A stretch of 43,852 nt of DNA from Oscillospiraceae bacterium. Lineage in GTDB: Bacteria; Bacillota; Clostridia; Oscillospirales; Oscillospiraceae. A model generated the notes under the pieces. That model was not told the origin of the DNA and searched no databases. It saw only the letters and a program-made list of their open reading frames with translations. Numbering within the stretch: position 1 is the stretch's first letter; each line of letters begins with the position of its first letter. Made by a program: the position numbers and the translations under genes. The stretch covers positions 1 through 43,852 of the forward strand of contig JAFUFT010000025.1 of assembly GCA_017469795.1 (NCBI GenBank), in the 5' to 3' direction. This document shows, in pieces, positions 34,208-43,222 of the stretch.

Positions 34208-35140
34208 ATGTCAATGGACATCCTGCAGGAGAAGATCCGCCAGAAGAAAAACCCCACCGTCGCGGGGCTGGATCCCAGACTGGACTACATCCCGGCGCAC
34301 ATTCTGGAGGAGGCGTACGCCAAATACGGCCAGACGCTGCGGGGGGCCGCAGAGGCCTACCGGCTGTTCTGCCGGGGGCTGATCGATGCCCTCAAGGACA
34401 TCGTCCCCGCCGTAAAACCCCAGAGCGCCTATTTTGAAGTGCTGGGCAGCGCCGGCATCGCCGTACTGGAGGAGATCTGCGCCTATGCGAAGGAGCAAGG
34501 TCTCTATGTGATCATGGACGCCAAACGGGGCGACATCGGCACCACCTGCGAGGCCTATGCTGCCGCCTATCTCGGCGGGATCCAGGTGGGAGACAACACC
34601 TTCTCCCCCTTTGACTGCGACTCCGTCACCGTCAACGGCTATCTGGGCACGGATGCCCTGAAGCCCTTCACCGCCCTGTGCAAGGAGCGCGGGAAGTCCA
34701 TCTTCCTTCTGGTCAAGACCTCCAACCGCAGCTCCCGGGAACTGCAGGACCTCATCGCCGGGGACCGGGTCGTTCACACGATCATGGCGGATCTGGCGAT
34801 TCGGCTCACGGACAAGGAACAGCTGCTCGGTTCGTCAGGTTTTTCCGCCATCGGCGCGGTGGTGGGCGCCACCCATCCCCGGGATCTTCAGGCCCTGCGG
34901 GAAAAGTACCCCCAGCTGTTCTTCCTGGTACCGGGCTACGGCGCCCAGGGCGGAAAGGCCAAGGACGTGCAGTATGCCTTTGACCAGTTCGGCCACGGAG
35001 CCATCGTCAACTCCTCCCGGGGCATCATGTGCGCCTGGCAGAAGATCGAGGGCAGCGACGGCCGGGACTATCAGGAGGCCGCCCGGAACGAGGCCATCCG
35101 TATGCGGGACGACATCTGCCGGTTTGTGAAGATCCTGTAA
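34208..35140 (+). CDS. pyrF: Orotidine 5'-phosphate decarboxylase, type 2
   Basis: This 310-residue protein makes UMP from orotidylate. It matches the long (type 2) PyrF family: VAGLDPRLDYIP, KPQSAYFEVLG, the catalytic MDAKRGDIGTT with its Lys and two Asp residues, and PGYGAQGG near the phosphate site. ATG 34208 follows AAGGAG. It is the first gene of a pyrF-pyrK-pyrD operon, with 18 bases to pyrK. Confidence 0.95.
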   Translation: MSMDILQEKIRQKKNPTVAGLDPRLDYIPAHILEEAYAKYGQTLRGAAEAYRLFCRGLIDALKDIVPAVKPQSAYFEVLGSAGIAVLEEICAYAKEQGLYVIMDAKRGDIGTTCEAYAAAYLGGIQVGDNTFSPFDCDSVTVNGYLGTDALKPFTALCKERGKSIFLLVKTSNRSSRELQDLIAGDRVVHTIMADLAIRLTDKEQLLGSSGFSAIGAVVGATHPRDLQALREKYPQLFFLVPGYGAQGGKAKDVQYAFDQFGHGAIVNSSRGIMCAWQKIEGSDGRDYQEAARNEAIRMRDDICRFVKIL

Positions 35141-35158
35141 GGAAAAAGGAAGGGAAAC

Positions 35159-35917
35159 ATGGAATACATCATCAACGCGCCGGTAACCGCGGCCTCTGCC
35201 GGGCCGGTTTACGGCGTCATCACGATCGAAAGTCCGGAACTGGCAGGGGAGGCATCCCCCGGCCAGTTCCTCCACATCCGCTGTGAGGGATACCAGCTCC
35301 GCCGCCCCATCTCCATCGCGGGCGTGACGGGAAACCGTCTGACCGTGATCTTTGAGATCAAGGGGAAGGGCACCCGCTGGCTCTCCCGGCGGAAGCCCGG
35401 GGATGTGCTGGACGTGCTGGGTCCGCTGGGGCACGGATTTCCCGAGGCCGGGGGAAAGGTCCTTCTGGTGGGCGGCGGCGTGGGCGTCCCGCCCATGCAC
35501 TTCTGCGCTCAGCGGCTGAAGGACTGCGACGCGGTCCTGGCCTTCCGTTCTAAGGACCGGGCCCTCCTGACGGAGGAGATGGGGGCGCTGTGCAAAGCTG
35601 TCACGGTCATGACCGACGACGGCTCCCTCGGAGAGAAGGGCTTCGCCGCCCAGGGCGTCGCCGCCATGCTGGCGCAGGACCGGTATGAGGCGGTGTTTGC
35701 CTGCGGCCCGAAGATCATGCTGAAAACCACCTTCGAAGCCGCCCGGACCGCCGGCGTTCCCTGCTGGGTATCTCTGGAGGAGCGCATGGGCTGCGGTCTG
35801 GGAGCTTGCCTCACCTGCGCCACGCCGATCCGCGGCGCGGACGGACAGAAGGTCATGAAGGAAGCCTGTAAGGACGGACCCGTCTTCCGGGGCGAGGAGG
35901 TGATCTGGGATGGTTGA
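35159..35917 (+). CDS. pyrK: Dihydroorotate dehydrogenase electron-transfer subunit
   Basis: This 252-residue iron-sulfur flavoprotein passes electrons from PyrD to NAD. The FAD-binding barrel holds RRPISIAG, the NAD-binding part has LLVGGGVGVPPM, and a C-terminal 2Fe-2S site is formed by Cys residues in MGCGLGACLTCATP and EACKDGPVF. It overlaps pyrD by eight bases, as is usual for the class 1B enzyme. Confidence 0.95.
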   Translation: MEYIINAPVTAASAGPVYGVITIESPELAGEASPGQFLHIRCEGYQLRRPISIAGVTGNRLTVIFEIKGKGTRWLSRRKPGDVLDVLGPLGHGFPEAGGKVLLVGGGVGVPPMHFCAQRLKDCDAVLAFRSKDRALLTEEMGALCKAVTVMTDDGSLGEKGFAAQGVAAMLAQDRYEAVFACGPKIMLKTTFEAARTAGVPCWVSLEERMGCGLGACLTCATPIRGADGQKVMKEACKDGPVFRGEEVIWDG

Positions 35918-36821
35918 TATGCGTGTGGATCTGGCCGGCGTGGCCCTGTCCAACCCCATCGTTTCCGCCTCCGGCACCTTTGGCTTCGGACGGGAATACG
36001 CCAAATTCTATGCCCTCGGTGAACTGGGCGCCGTGTCCGCCAAGGGACTGACCCTCCATGGCCGTCCCGGCAATCCCGGTCCCCGGATCGCGGAGACTCC
36101 CTCCGGCATGCTCAACAGCGTGGGATTGCAGAATCCCGGCGTGGAGGGTTTCCTCCGGGACGAACTGCCCTGGCTCAAAACGCAGGGCACTAAGATCATT
36201 GTCAATCTCTCCGCCGGCACGGTGGAGGAATTTGCGCAGATGGCGGAACTGCTGTCGGTAGACGGCGTGGACCTGCTGGAGGTCAACATCTCCTGTCCCA
36301 ACGTCAAATGCGAGGGTCTGGCCTTCGGCACCCGGCCAGAGACCGCCGCCGCCGCCACGGAAGCGGTGAAGTCCCATACCCACCTTCCGGTGATGGTGAA
36401 GCTCAGCCCCAATGTGACCTCCATTGCGGAGATCGCCCGGGCCGTGGAGGGCGCAGGCGCCGATGCCATCTCTCTGATCAACACCCTTCTGGGCATGCGG
36501 ATTGACCTCAGCACCCGGCGGCCCATTCTGAAAAACAACACCGGAGGCCTCAGCGGCCCGGCGGTGCTGCCCGTGGCAGTGCGGTGTATCCATGACGTTT
36601 ACGCCGCCGTGAAGGTGCCCCTGCTGGGCATGGGCGGCGTGGAGACCGGCGAGGACGCCGCAGAGCTGATGATGGCCGGTGCTTCTGCCGTGGCCGTGGG
36701 CACCGCCATTCTCTCCGATCCCATGGCTCCCGTCCGCATCCGGGACGAGCTAAAGGAGTTCTGCGAGAGTCACGGCATCTCAGAGGTCCGCTCTTTGACC
36801 GGCTCCCTGGAGGTCTGGTAA
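35910..36821 (+). CDS. pyrD: Dihydroorotate dehydrogenase, class 1B catalytic subunit
   Basis: This 303-residue FMN TIM barrel oxidises dihydroorotate to orotate. Conserved segments are NPIVSASGTFGFG, AKGLTLHGRPGNPGPR, VNISCPNVKCEG (with the catalytic Cys of class 1 enzymes), and PLLGMGGVETGEDAAELMMA. Together with pyrK it forms the NAD-dependent class 1B complex. Its stop is immediately followed by the start of the next gene. Confidence 0.96.
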   Translation: MVDMRVDLAGVALSNPIVSASGTFGFGREYAKFYALGELGAVSAKGLTLHGRPGNPGPRIAETPSGMLNSVGLQNPGVEGFLRDELPWLKTQGTKIIVNLSAGTVEEFAQMAELLSVDGVDLLEVNISCPNVKCEGLAFGTRPETAAAATEAVKSHTHLPVMVKLSPNVTSIAEIARAVEGAGADAISLINTLLGMRIDLSTRRPILKNNTGGLSGPAVLPVAVRCIHDVYAAVKVPLLGMGGVETGEDAAELMMAGASAVAVGTAILSDPMAPVRIRDELKEFCESHGISEVRSLTGSLEVW

Positions 36822-37964
36822 ATGGTCACAGTTTATCTGATCCGCCACGGGGAGGCGGAGGGCAACCTCTACCGCAGGATGCAGGGACAGTACAACGGCG
36901 ATCTGACAGATCTGGGCCGGCGGCAGATCGAGGCGCTCGGCCGGAGATTTCAGAACGTCCGGCTGGACGCGGTCTATTCCAGCGACCTCAGCCGCGCCAT
37001 GGAGACCGGCGCCGCGCTGTGCCGTCCCAGAGGACTCCCCCTTCGGACCGATCCTCGGCTCCGGGAGGTCTGCGTGGGTCCCTGGGAGGATCTGCCCTTC
37101 GGAAACGCCGCAGCGGACCAGCCGACTCAGTTTCAGCAGTTCATACGGGATCCGAACCTGTGGAAGCTGGAGGGCGCCGACACCTTTGCGGGACTCTCCG
37201 ACCGGGGATGGGCAGCCCTGAAGGACATCATCGCCCGGCACGAGGGCCAGACCGTGGCGGTCTGCGCCCACCAGGTCATCATCAAATCGCTGTTATGTAA
37301 ACTGTTTTTCGGCCTGGATCACCCGGAGCAGGTGGCTTACGGCACCAACACCGCCGTATCCCGCTTCACCGCAGAGGGCGGCCGTCTGACGTTGGATTTT
37401 CAAAACGACGTAAGTCATCTGGACGACAGCCTGCTCCGGATTCCCACCCACCGGGATCTGGCGATCCGCCCCATGGCCGGGGACGCCGTGGAGGAGTACA
37501 TCCGCTACCGGAAGGATGCCTGGCAGGTGGTCTACGGCACCCTCAAGGGCTTTGACGGATCCGGCTTCTGGCTGGACGCCCAGAGAACCATCGGCCCGGA
37601 TCCGGAGGCCATGGTGGTGGGATATCTCAACGGCACGCCCGCCGGAATGATCCAGCTCAGCCCCGGCCGGGACGCGGCCAAGAGCGTGGGATATATTCCT
37701 TTCCTTTATCTGCGGGAACCCTTCCGGCACCAGGGTCTTGGGATCCAGCTCATCGGACACGCAGTGAGCTTTTACCGGAAACGTGGCCGCACGAAGCTCC
37801 AGCTCTCGGTGGCGCCCACCAATACCAAGGCTTTGGGCTTTTACCGGAAATACGGATTTATGCAGGCGAAAAAGCACAGGGGACTGTTTGGAAGCCTCTT
37901 GCTGCTGGAAAAGGACATCTCCCTCTCTGCGCCGCCTGCGGACATCTCTGTTATCTCTGTTTAA
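36822..37964 (+). CDS. Histidine phosphatase / GNAT acetyltransferase fusion
   Basis: Residues 1-200 are a phosphoglycerate-mutase-like histidine phosphatase: the catalytic LIRHGEAEGN, SSDLSRAMETG and AHQVIIKS. From about residue 215 a GNAT acetyltransferase follows (AIRPMAGDAVEEY...FRHQGLGIQLIGHAV, then APTNTKALGFYRKYGF, the acetyl-CoA site). The phosphatase half resembles CobC/PhoE-type enzymes; substrates of both halves are unknown. It starts directly after the pyrD stop, so it is translated with the pyrimidine genes. The link may be functional or just shared transcription. The C-terminal 20 residues are low in structure. Confidence 0.85.
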   Translation: MVTVYLIRHGEAEGNLYRRMQGQYNGDLTDLGRRQIEALGRRFQNVRLDAVYSSDLSRAMETGAALCRPRGLPLRTDPRLREVCVGPWEDLPFGNAAADQPTQFQQFIRDPNLWKLEGADTFAGLSDRGWAALKDIIARHEGQTVAVCAHQVIIKSLLCKLFFGLDHPEQVAYGTNTAVSRFTAEGGRLTLDFQNDVSHLDDSLLRIPTHRDLAIRPMAGDAVEEYIRYRKDAWQVVYGTLKGFDGSGFWLDAQRTIGPDPEAMVVGYLNGTPAGMIQLSPGRDAAKSVGYIPFLYLREPFRHQGLGIQLIGHAVSFYRKRGRTKLQLSVAPTNTKALGFYRKYGFMQAKKHRGLFGSLLLLEKDISLSAPPADISVISV

Positions 37965-37970
37965 GCGCAT

Positions 37971-38010
37971 AAAAGAGCACCTCCATCCCGCAGGATGGAG
38001 GTGCTTTCGC
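37971..38010. terminator. Bidirectional terminator
   Basis: AGCACCTCCATCC (37976-37988) pairs with GGATGGAGGTGCT (37993-38005), with AAAA before and TTCG after the stem. It lies between the convergent pyr and rpiB operons. Confidence 0.85.
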
Positions 38011-38017
38011 GTTCAGC

Positions 38018-38455
38018 TTATGCTTCTTCCAGCGCCATGACCTTGCCGATCCGGCGGCTGTGGCGGCCGCCCTCAAATTCCGTTGTCAACCAGGTGTCCA
38101 CGATCTCCAACGCCAGATTCGGGCCCACAATCCCGGCGCCCAACGCCAGCACGTTGGTGTCATTATGCCGCCGGGTCAGGGATGCGGACAGCGGATCGCT
38201 GCACAGGCCGCAGCGGATCCCCTTGACCTTGTTGGCCACGATGGACATTCCGATGCCCGTGGTGCAGATCAGGATCCCTTTTTCACACTCCCCTGCCGCA
38301 ACCGCTCTGGCCGCGGGGGCACCGTAATCCGGGTAGTCGCAGCTGTCAAGGGCATCTGTTCCGAAATCCCGGACCTCATATCCTGATTCGATCAGGTGCG
38401 CCTTGATCTTCTCCTTCAGTTCCAGTCCGCCGTGGTCACACGCTACTGCTATCAT
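38018..38455 (-). CDS. rpiB: Ribose-5-phosphate isomerase B
   Basis: This 145-residue enzyme interconverts ribose 5-phosphate and ribulose 5-phosphate. RpiB/LacAB motifs are clear: AVACDHGGLELK, GILICTTGIGMSIVANK (with the catalytic Cys and phosphate loop) and RRHNDTNVLALGAGI. It overlaps the end of the PHP phosphatase gene by four bases and is the last gene of the operon that starts with the PMT-type transferase. Confidence 0.95.
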   Translation of the reverse strand: MIAVACDHGGLELKEKIKAHLIESGYEVRDFGTDALDSCDYPDYGAPAARAVAAGECEKGILICTTGIGMSIVANKVKGIRCGLCSDPLSASLTRRHNDTNVLALGAGIVGPNLALEIVDTWLTTEFEGGRHSRRIGKVMALEEA

Positions 38456-39264
38456 AAAACATCCTCCAATTTGATTGGTTTTGGGTTCCTCTTTTCATAC
38501 AGTGTAATATACCGGAATCCGCAGGCGCCGATCAGCGCCGCCGCCCGGTCCAGCCCGTCCGCCATGTGCTTCGGTTCGTGGGCGTCGGTGCCGATGGTCA
38601 CCAGTTCTCCCCCCACTTCCCGATACATCCGCAGGATATACGCCGGAGGGAGCGGCTCCCCCAGTCCCTGCCGGTAGCCGGAGGCGTTGATCTCCAGCGC
38701 CTTGCCCCGCTCCGCCAGCGTCCTGAGGATCTGCCGGATCAGGTCGTCAAAGGGATGAAAGTCCACCTCCACCCCGTCCCGGTAGCGCATATAACGGATG
38801 GGATAGGTCAGATGGGCAAGCGAATCAAAATAGTCGGTTCCGCTGAGCCGCAACAGATAGTCCAGGTACTGCTCCAGGATCTCCAGACACTGCCGCCTGT
38901 CGGTAAACTTCGTCCAGTAGTAATCCAGGCCGGCCGGCGTGTTGTGCATGGATCCCAGCACGAAGTCAATCCCCGGCTCACGGAGCACCCGCTCCGCAGC
39001 TTCCGGCCGCAACAGCGCCTGTCCAAGCTCCACGCCCCGGCGGATCTCCAGCTCCGGAAACATCGCCCGGGCCTGGCGCAGCTCCTCGTCCACCCGGCTC
39101 CAGTCAAAGCCGTCGTCCGGCTTCCCGTACTCGTCGAGCAGATCGCAGTGGTCTGTGACACACAGATACCGCTGCCCCGCGTCCCTGCCGGCCCGGCACA
39201 TCTCCGCCAGCGGATATTCCGCGTCAAAGGAGACCCGGGAATGAAAATGATAGTTGACCTTCAT
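38452..39264 (-). CDS. PHP-family histidinol-phosphatase (HisK-type)
   Basis: This 270-residue protein has the PHP phosphoesterase signature: NYHFHSRVSFDAEYP, CVTDHCDL, GVELG, GSMHNTP, and GTDAHEPKHM, giving the His/Asp/Glu set for three metals. The length and motif order match HisK-type histidinol-phosphatases, the last but one step of histidine synthesis. No his genes are near; the operon context (transferase and rpiB) is unrelated, so another sugar phosphate could be the substrate. It starts four bases after the PMT-type gene ends. Confidence 0.85.
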   Translation of the reverse strand: MKVNYHFHSRVSFDAEYPLAEMCRAGRDAGQRYLCVTDHCDLLDEYGKPDDGFDWSRVDEELRQARAMFPELEIRRGVELGQALLRPEAAERVLREPGIDFVLGSMHNTPAGLDYYWTKFTDRRQCLEILEQYLDYLLRLSGTDYFDSLAHLTYPIRYMRYRDGVEVDFHPFDDLIRQILRTLAERGKALEINASGYRQGLGEPLPPAYILRMYREVGGELVTIGTDAHEPKHMADGLDRAAALIGACGFRYITLYEKRNPKPIKLEDVL

Positions 39265-39268
39265 GACA

Positions 39269-41176
39269 TCAGCCCCAGGGCCATCCCGGCAGCCATTTCA
39301 GGAAGGTCAGGCAGAATTCCGTGCTGGCCTCCACGCCGGTGAGCACCGGATAGAACAGGCCGAAGAGACCCAGCTCCAGCGCCGTAAACCCGTAGACCAG
39401 CCGGTCATTCCGGGGCCTGCGGTCGATCAGCTCCGCGAACACAAAGGTGATGGCCATGACCAGGAACAGCGTGGCGCCGAAGTAGTGATAGGCGAAGGTA
39501 GTCCGGGTGATGATGACCCAGGGGAGGAACTGACTGAGATACCCGATCCAGATCAGGATCGCCGCCGGGTTGCGGCGCTTCCAGAAGGCCGGGATCATGG
39601 CGAACAGCGCCGTCAGGCCCGCCCAGGACACCAGCGGGGAGTTGAAGCATCCCAGCGCCGACTTGCTCTCCGTCCCGTAGTGGAGATAATAGAGGATGGG
39701 CCGGGTATCAAAGAGCCACTGCCACCAGCGGGAGGAATAGGGGTGGCTTTGGTCTACGCCCCGATGATACTCAAACATATAGACCTGGTTGTCCCAGATC
39801 ATTTTGTAATAATCCTTCCGGACCAGCATCTCCGGAAGCGGGATTCCCAAGGCCTGCCCGTAGGGAATATAACTCAGACAGTAGATCACCACAGGGACCA
39901 CCACAAAAAACAGAACAGAGAGTCCGACCGTGCCGGCAACCTCTTTGCCGTATCCGGTCATGCCGCGCTCGCTGAGCTTCACCACCAGCCGCAGGAGCCA
40001 CAGGAAGGCCAGGCCCATTCCGCAGTACACCACCGTCCATTTGCAGGCGCAGCCCAGGCCGAAGAACAGGCCGGACAGAGCAAGATCCTTCCAGGTCTGC
40101 TTCAGCTTCCATTGATAGGGCGCACTGATCCAGCGCCACATAAACAGGGTGCTTGTCAAAATGAAGAACACCGCATAGGTGTCGATGGTGGCGATCCGGG
40201 TCTGGGTGAAGTGCATGAATTCAAAGGCAAAGAGTGCCGTACCGCACAGGGCGGCCCGGGTCCTGCCGAACATGCTCTTGAGCAGAATATACAGCGGCAG
40301 AAGCATCAGCACGCCGAAGAAGGTCCCCATGAACCGGTAGCCGAAGGGCGTCATGCCGAATATCTCCACACCGAGGGCGATGATCAGCTTGCCCAGAGGC
40401 GGATGGGTGATCTCATAGGGATAGATGTTGTTCAGATTCTCATAGGCCGCGCGGCCGTGGTAGATCTCGTCGAAGTACATGCTGTTATACCAGCTGGGCT
40501 CCTCCGGGATGGTTCCCTGTTCGTCGAGGAGAACGCTGTCTACGCCCGTAACGTCGATCAGTTCCCCGTCGCTGCCGTACAGGGCAAGCTCTCCCAGCTC
40601 CATGGGGAGATTGCGGGCCGCGATGCGGATATACCGGGCCTCAAAGGACTCCCGGTCCATTTTGGCGTACTGCCACTTGAACAGATCCGCATAGCTCTGG
40701 GGCATGGCGGCGTCCTCGCCCTCCGGGGCGGTGTCATCCCGCAGCCGAAGCCAGTTGCTGCCGTTGGAGGAGTAGAACAGATCATAATCGCCGGGATACA
40801 GTCCCGTATAGTACATCACCTCAGTAATGGTCTGTTTCTGTCCCAGATCCAGCTCCACCACGTCCTTTTCCTCCGTAAAGGAAAAGAAGCTCCGGGGCGC
40901 CTCCGCGCTGCCCAGGTTCGTGAACGCCACGACAGCATAGACAGCCGTCAGGATCACCAGCGGTAGAAAGTCCTTCCGCTCCAAAGGATGCCGGCGTCCG
41001 TCCAGAGTAAATCTGGGCCGGTCATAGTTCCGGATCCACTCCAGCGTGCCCATCCGGGGCGCCATTTCCTTCTGATATTTGACAAAAAACACTACAATCA
41101 ATCCGATCAGCACCACCGTGAGTCCCATGGCGCTGGGGCGGATCGTCAGAAAATAGTTCCTGAGTATATCGATCAT
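39269..41176 (-). CDS. PMT-family glycosyltransferase with a discoidin-like domain
   Basis: Using ATG 41176 (RBS CAGGAGG), the protein is 635 residues. After two N-terminal membrane helices (about 15-35 and 70-88) it has an extracytoplasmic segment (about 100-205) that reads as an F5/8 type C (discoidin) fold: VVELDLGQKQTITEVMYYTG, DYDLFYSSNGSNWLRL, ARYIRIAARN...GELALYG. The PMT catalytic region follows, with the acidic pair in FDE (235-237) and THPPLGK, then multiple helices and the PMT C-terminal module. Such GT39 enzymes move a sugar from a lipid carrier onto protein or glycan outside the membrane. The domain inserted between helices may bind the acceptor. Confidence 0.87.
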   Translation of the reverse strand: MIDILRNYFLTIRPSAMGLTVVLIGLIVVFFVKYQKEMAPRMGTLEWIRNYDRPRFTLDGRRHPLERKDFLPLVILTAVYAVVAFTNLGSAEAPRSFFSFTEEKDVVELDLGQKQTITEVMYYTGLYPGDYDLFYSSNGSNWLRLRDDTAPEGEDAAMPQSYADLFKWQYAKMDRESFEARYIRIAARNLPMELGELALYGSDGELIDVTGVDSVLLDEQGTIPEEPSWYNSMYFDEIYHGRAAYENLNNIYPYEITHPPLGKLIIALGVEIFGMTPFGYRFMGTFFGVLMLLPLYILLKSMFGRTRAALCGTALFAFEFMHFTQTRIATIDTYAVFFILTSTLFMWRWISAPYQWKLKQTWKDLALSGLFFGLGCACKWTVVYCGMGLAFLWLLRLVVKLSERGMTGYGKEVAGTVGLSVLFFVVVPVVIYCLSYIPYGQALGIPLPEMLVRKDYYKMIWDNQVYMFEYHRGVDQSHPYSSRWWQWLFDTRPILYYLHYGTESKSALGCFNSPLVSWAGLTALFAMIPAFWKRRNPAAILIWIGYLSQFLPWVIITRTTFAYHYFGATLFLVMAITFVFAELIDRRPRNDRLVYGFTALELGLFGLFYPVLTGVEASTEFCLTFLKWLPGWPWG

Positions 41177-41238
41177 GCGGATTCCTCCTGACAATATGAT
41201 CTGTCAGTTATCTTACCATTTTTCCACCGGAATTGCAA

Positions 41239-42207
41239 TCACGGCCTTAGGGGGAAGTACTCCTCCACAAAGTCCACCTGCTTCACCTGGAAGCTCTTTC
41301 CGTCCAGATACTGCAGGATCCCCCCGTCGGTGGTAAAGGCAAAGGTCAGCCGGTAGGCGTAGAGCGCCTGATACTTCCGGTCATAGTGTTTTTCCGCTTT
41401 CCCATATTTTCCGTCCCCCAGCAGCGGATGCCCCGCCGCGGCAAACTGCGCCCGGATCTGGTGGGTCCGTCCGGTGATCAGCTCGCACTCCACCAGGGAC
41501 AGATCCTTCGAGGTCTGCAGGGCCCGGTAGCGGGTCTCGCAGGATTTTGACCCCTTCTGGGGCTCCTTCGTCACATAGACCCGGTTTTTCACCGCATCCT
41601 TGAACAGATAGCCTCGGAGCATCCCCTCCTGCGGGTCCATCCGCCCATGGATGACCGCCAAATACCGCTTGTCCATCTCCCGGTTTTTGATCTTTTCATT
41701 CATGACCCGCAGGGCCTCGGCGTTCTTGGCCGCGATGACGATCCCGCCGGTGTTCCGGTCGATCCGGTTGCAGAGGGCCGGTGCGAAGGCGTTTTCCTGC
41801 CGGGGATTCCACTCCCGCTTGCCGTATAGATAGGCCTGAATGTGGTCGATGAGAGTCCGGCCGTACTCCGCCCCATCGTGGGGATGCACCGCCAGCCCGG
41901 GACGTTTGTCGCACAGGAGAATGTTCTCATCCTCGTAGACGATGTTCAGCCGTGGTGTGGAAACCGTGAGATAGGCGTTCTCCGCCCTGGGGGTGTCGAA
42001 GAACTCATCGTTGACGTACATTTCCACCAGATCCCCCACGCTCAGGCGGGTATCCCGCTGGGCTCTGGCGCCGTTGACCTTGATCCGCTTGAGCCGGATG
42101 TATTTCTGACTGAGGGAAGCCGGCAGCAGCGGCACATTCTTCGCGATGAAACGGTCGAGCCGCTGTCCCGCGTCATTTTTCCCGATGGTGAACGCTTTCA
42201 TAGGCAT
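41239..42207 (-). CDS. RluA-family pseudouridine synthase
   Basis: This 322-residue enzyme changes uridine to pseudouridine in RNA. An N-terminal S4 RNA-binding domain (about 15-75: RLDRFIAKNV, KYIRLKRIKVNG) precedes the catalytic domain with CNRIDRNTGG (catalytic Asp), ITGRTHQIRAQ and GHPLLGDGKYG. The relation to RluC/RluD-type enzymes is clear, but the target site is not. ATG 42207 follows AAAAGGA. It is monocistronic and diverges from the DUF177-rpmF operon. Confidence 0.93.
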   Translation of the reverse strand: MPMKAFTIGKNDAGQRLDRFIAKNVPLLPASLSQKYIRLKRIKVNGARAQRDTRLSVGDLVEMYVNDEFFDTPRAENAYLTVSTPRLNIVYEDENILLCDKRPGLAVHPHDGAEYGRTLIDHIQAYLYGKREWNPRQENAFAPALCNRIDRNTGGIVIAAKNAEALRVMNEKIKNREMDKRYLAVIHGRMDPQEGMLRGYLFKDAVKNRVYVTKEPQKGSKSCETRYRALQTSKDLSLVECELITGRTHQIRAQFAAAGHPLLGDGKYGKAEKHYDRKYQALYAYRLTFAFTTDGGILQYLDGKSFQVKQVDFVEEYFPLRP

Positions 42208-42295
42208 GAGATTCCTTTTCCAAAATTGCGGATTTATTATAACACAACGCCCGCGGGGTCACAACCGGAGCGCATCACAAACTTTCGTTTTTTTC

Positions 42296-42324
42296 TTGAC
42301 ATTCCCCATAGTTGCCGATATAAT
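42296..42324 (+). promoter_or_regulatory. Sigma-A promoter of DUF177-rpmF
   Basis: TTGACA (42296-42301), a 17-base spacer and TATAAT (42319-42324): a consensus promoter 30 bases before the DUF177 start. Confidence 0.92.
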
Positions 42325-42354
42325 AACTTGGTCAGACTATGAGGAGGTCTTTCT

Positions 42355-42861
42355 ATGCTGCTGGAACTCGGAAAAATCATCGATCAGCCCGGCGGTGTGG
42401 TTCCCTTCTCCTGTGAGATGGATTTCTCCGAACTGGATTTCGGCGGAAGCCGGCCGGCCTCCGAGCCTGTTCTGGCTGCCGGTCAGGTCCGCAACGAAGC
42501 TGGCGTTCTCGTGTTCACCGCAGCGGTGGACACCGTGCTCCACTGTGTCTGCGACCGCTGCGCCTCCCCCTTTGACCGTCCGTTCCATCTGGACGTGGAG
42601 GCGATCCTGGTGCAGGAGCTCATGGATGAGCAGAACGAGGACGACCGCACATTCCTGCTTCAGGGTGACGCAGCGGACCTCGACGAGATCATCACCACCG
42701 TATTCGTTCTGAATATGGACTCCAAATTCCTCTGCAGGGAGGACTGTAAAGGACTCTGCGCCGTCTGCGGCAAGAATCTCAACGACGGTCCCTGCTCCTG
42801 CAAGGCTGAACCCGATCCCCGACTGGCTGTGCTGGCACAGCTGTTAAAGGATAAAGAATAA
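42355..42861 (+). CDS. DUF177 (YceD) protein
   Basis: This 168-residue protein belongs to the YceD/DUF177 family, which sits upstream of rpmF in most bacteria and is tied to large-subunit rRNA metabolism. Zinc-type cysteines are visible in VCDRCASPF and in CREDCKGLCAVCGKN...CSC near the C-terminus. ATG 42355 follows AGGAGG at 42342-42347. It is 29 bases upstream of rpmF in the same transcript. Confidence 0.93.
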   Translation: MLLELGKIIDQPGGVVPFSCEMDFSELDFGGSRPASEPVLAAGQVRNEAGVLVFTAAVDTVLHCVCDRCASPFDRPFHLDVEAILVQELMDEQNEDDRTFLLQGDAADLDEIITTVFVLNMDSKFLCREDCKGLCAVCGKNLNDGPCSCKAEPDPRLAVLAQLLKDKE

Positions 42862-42890
42862 CCCGATTTTGACCAAGGAGGTGTCACCCC

Positions 42891-43076
42891 ATGGCAGTGC
42901 CTAAGTGTAAAGTATCCAAGGCAAGACGTGATAAGCGCCGCAGCAACGTGTGGAAGCTGGACATGCCCGGTCTTGCCAAGTGCCCCAAGTGCGGAGAGTT
43001 CACCCTCCCCCACAGAGCCTGCAAAGCCTGCGGATTCTATAAGGGACGCGAGGTCATCAGCGTTAAGGCTGACTGA
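42891..43076 (+). CDS. rpmF: Ribosomal protein L32
   Basis: This 61-residue protein begins MAVPKCKVSKARRDKRRSN and has the zinc ribbon CPKC...CKAC of L32. This is the Cys-containing form that binds zinc. The ribosome site AAGGAGG lies at 42875-42881. A terminator follows 18 bases after the stop. Confidence 0.98.
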   Translation: MAVPKCKVSKARRDKRRSNVWKLDMPGLAKCPKCGEFTLPHRACKACGFYKGREVISVKAD

Positions 43077-43094
43077 TTAACTGGATCTGCAACA

Positions 43095-43118
43095 AGAGAG
43101 AGGCCCCCTCTCTCTTTT
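43095..43118 (+). terminator. Rho-independent terminator of rpmF
   Basis: AGAGAGAGG-CCC-CCTCTCTCT followed by TTT: a perfect 9-bp stem. Confidence 0.88.
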
Positions 43119-43222
43119 GCATATCCCTTGATTTCCAGAATTTTCTATTTCTTGCCGTATATTCTGCCATCTTACGGACAAACTACACTTGATCCAAGCA
43201 GAATATACAGGAGGAACTGGAA

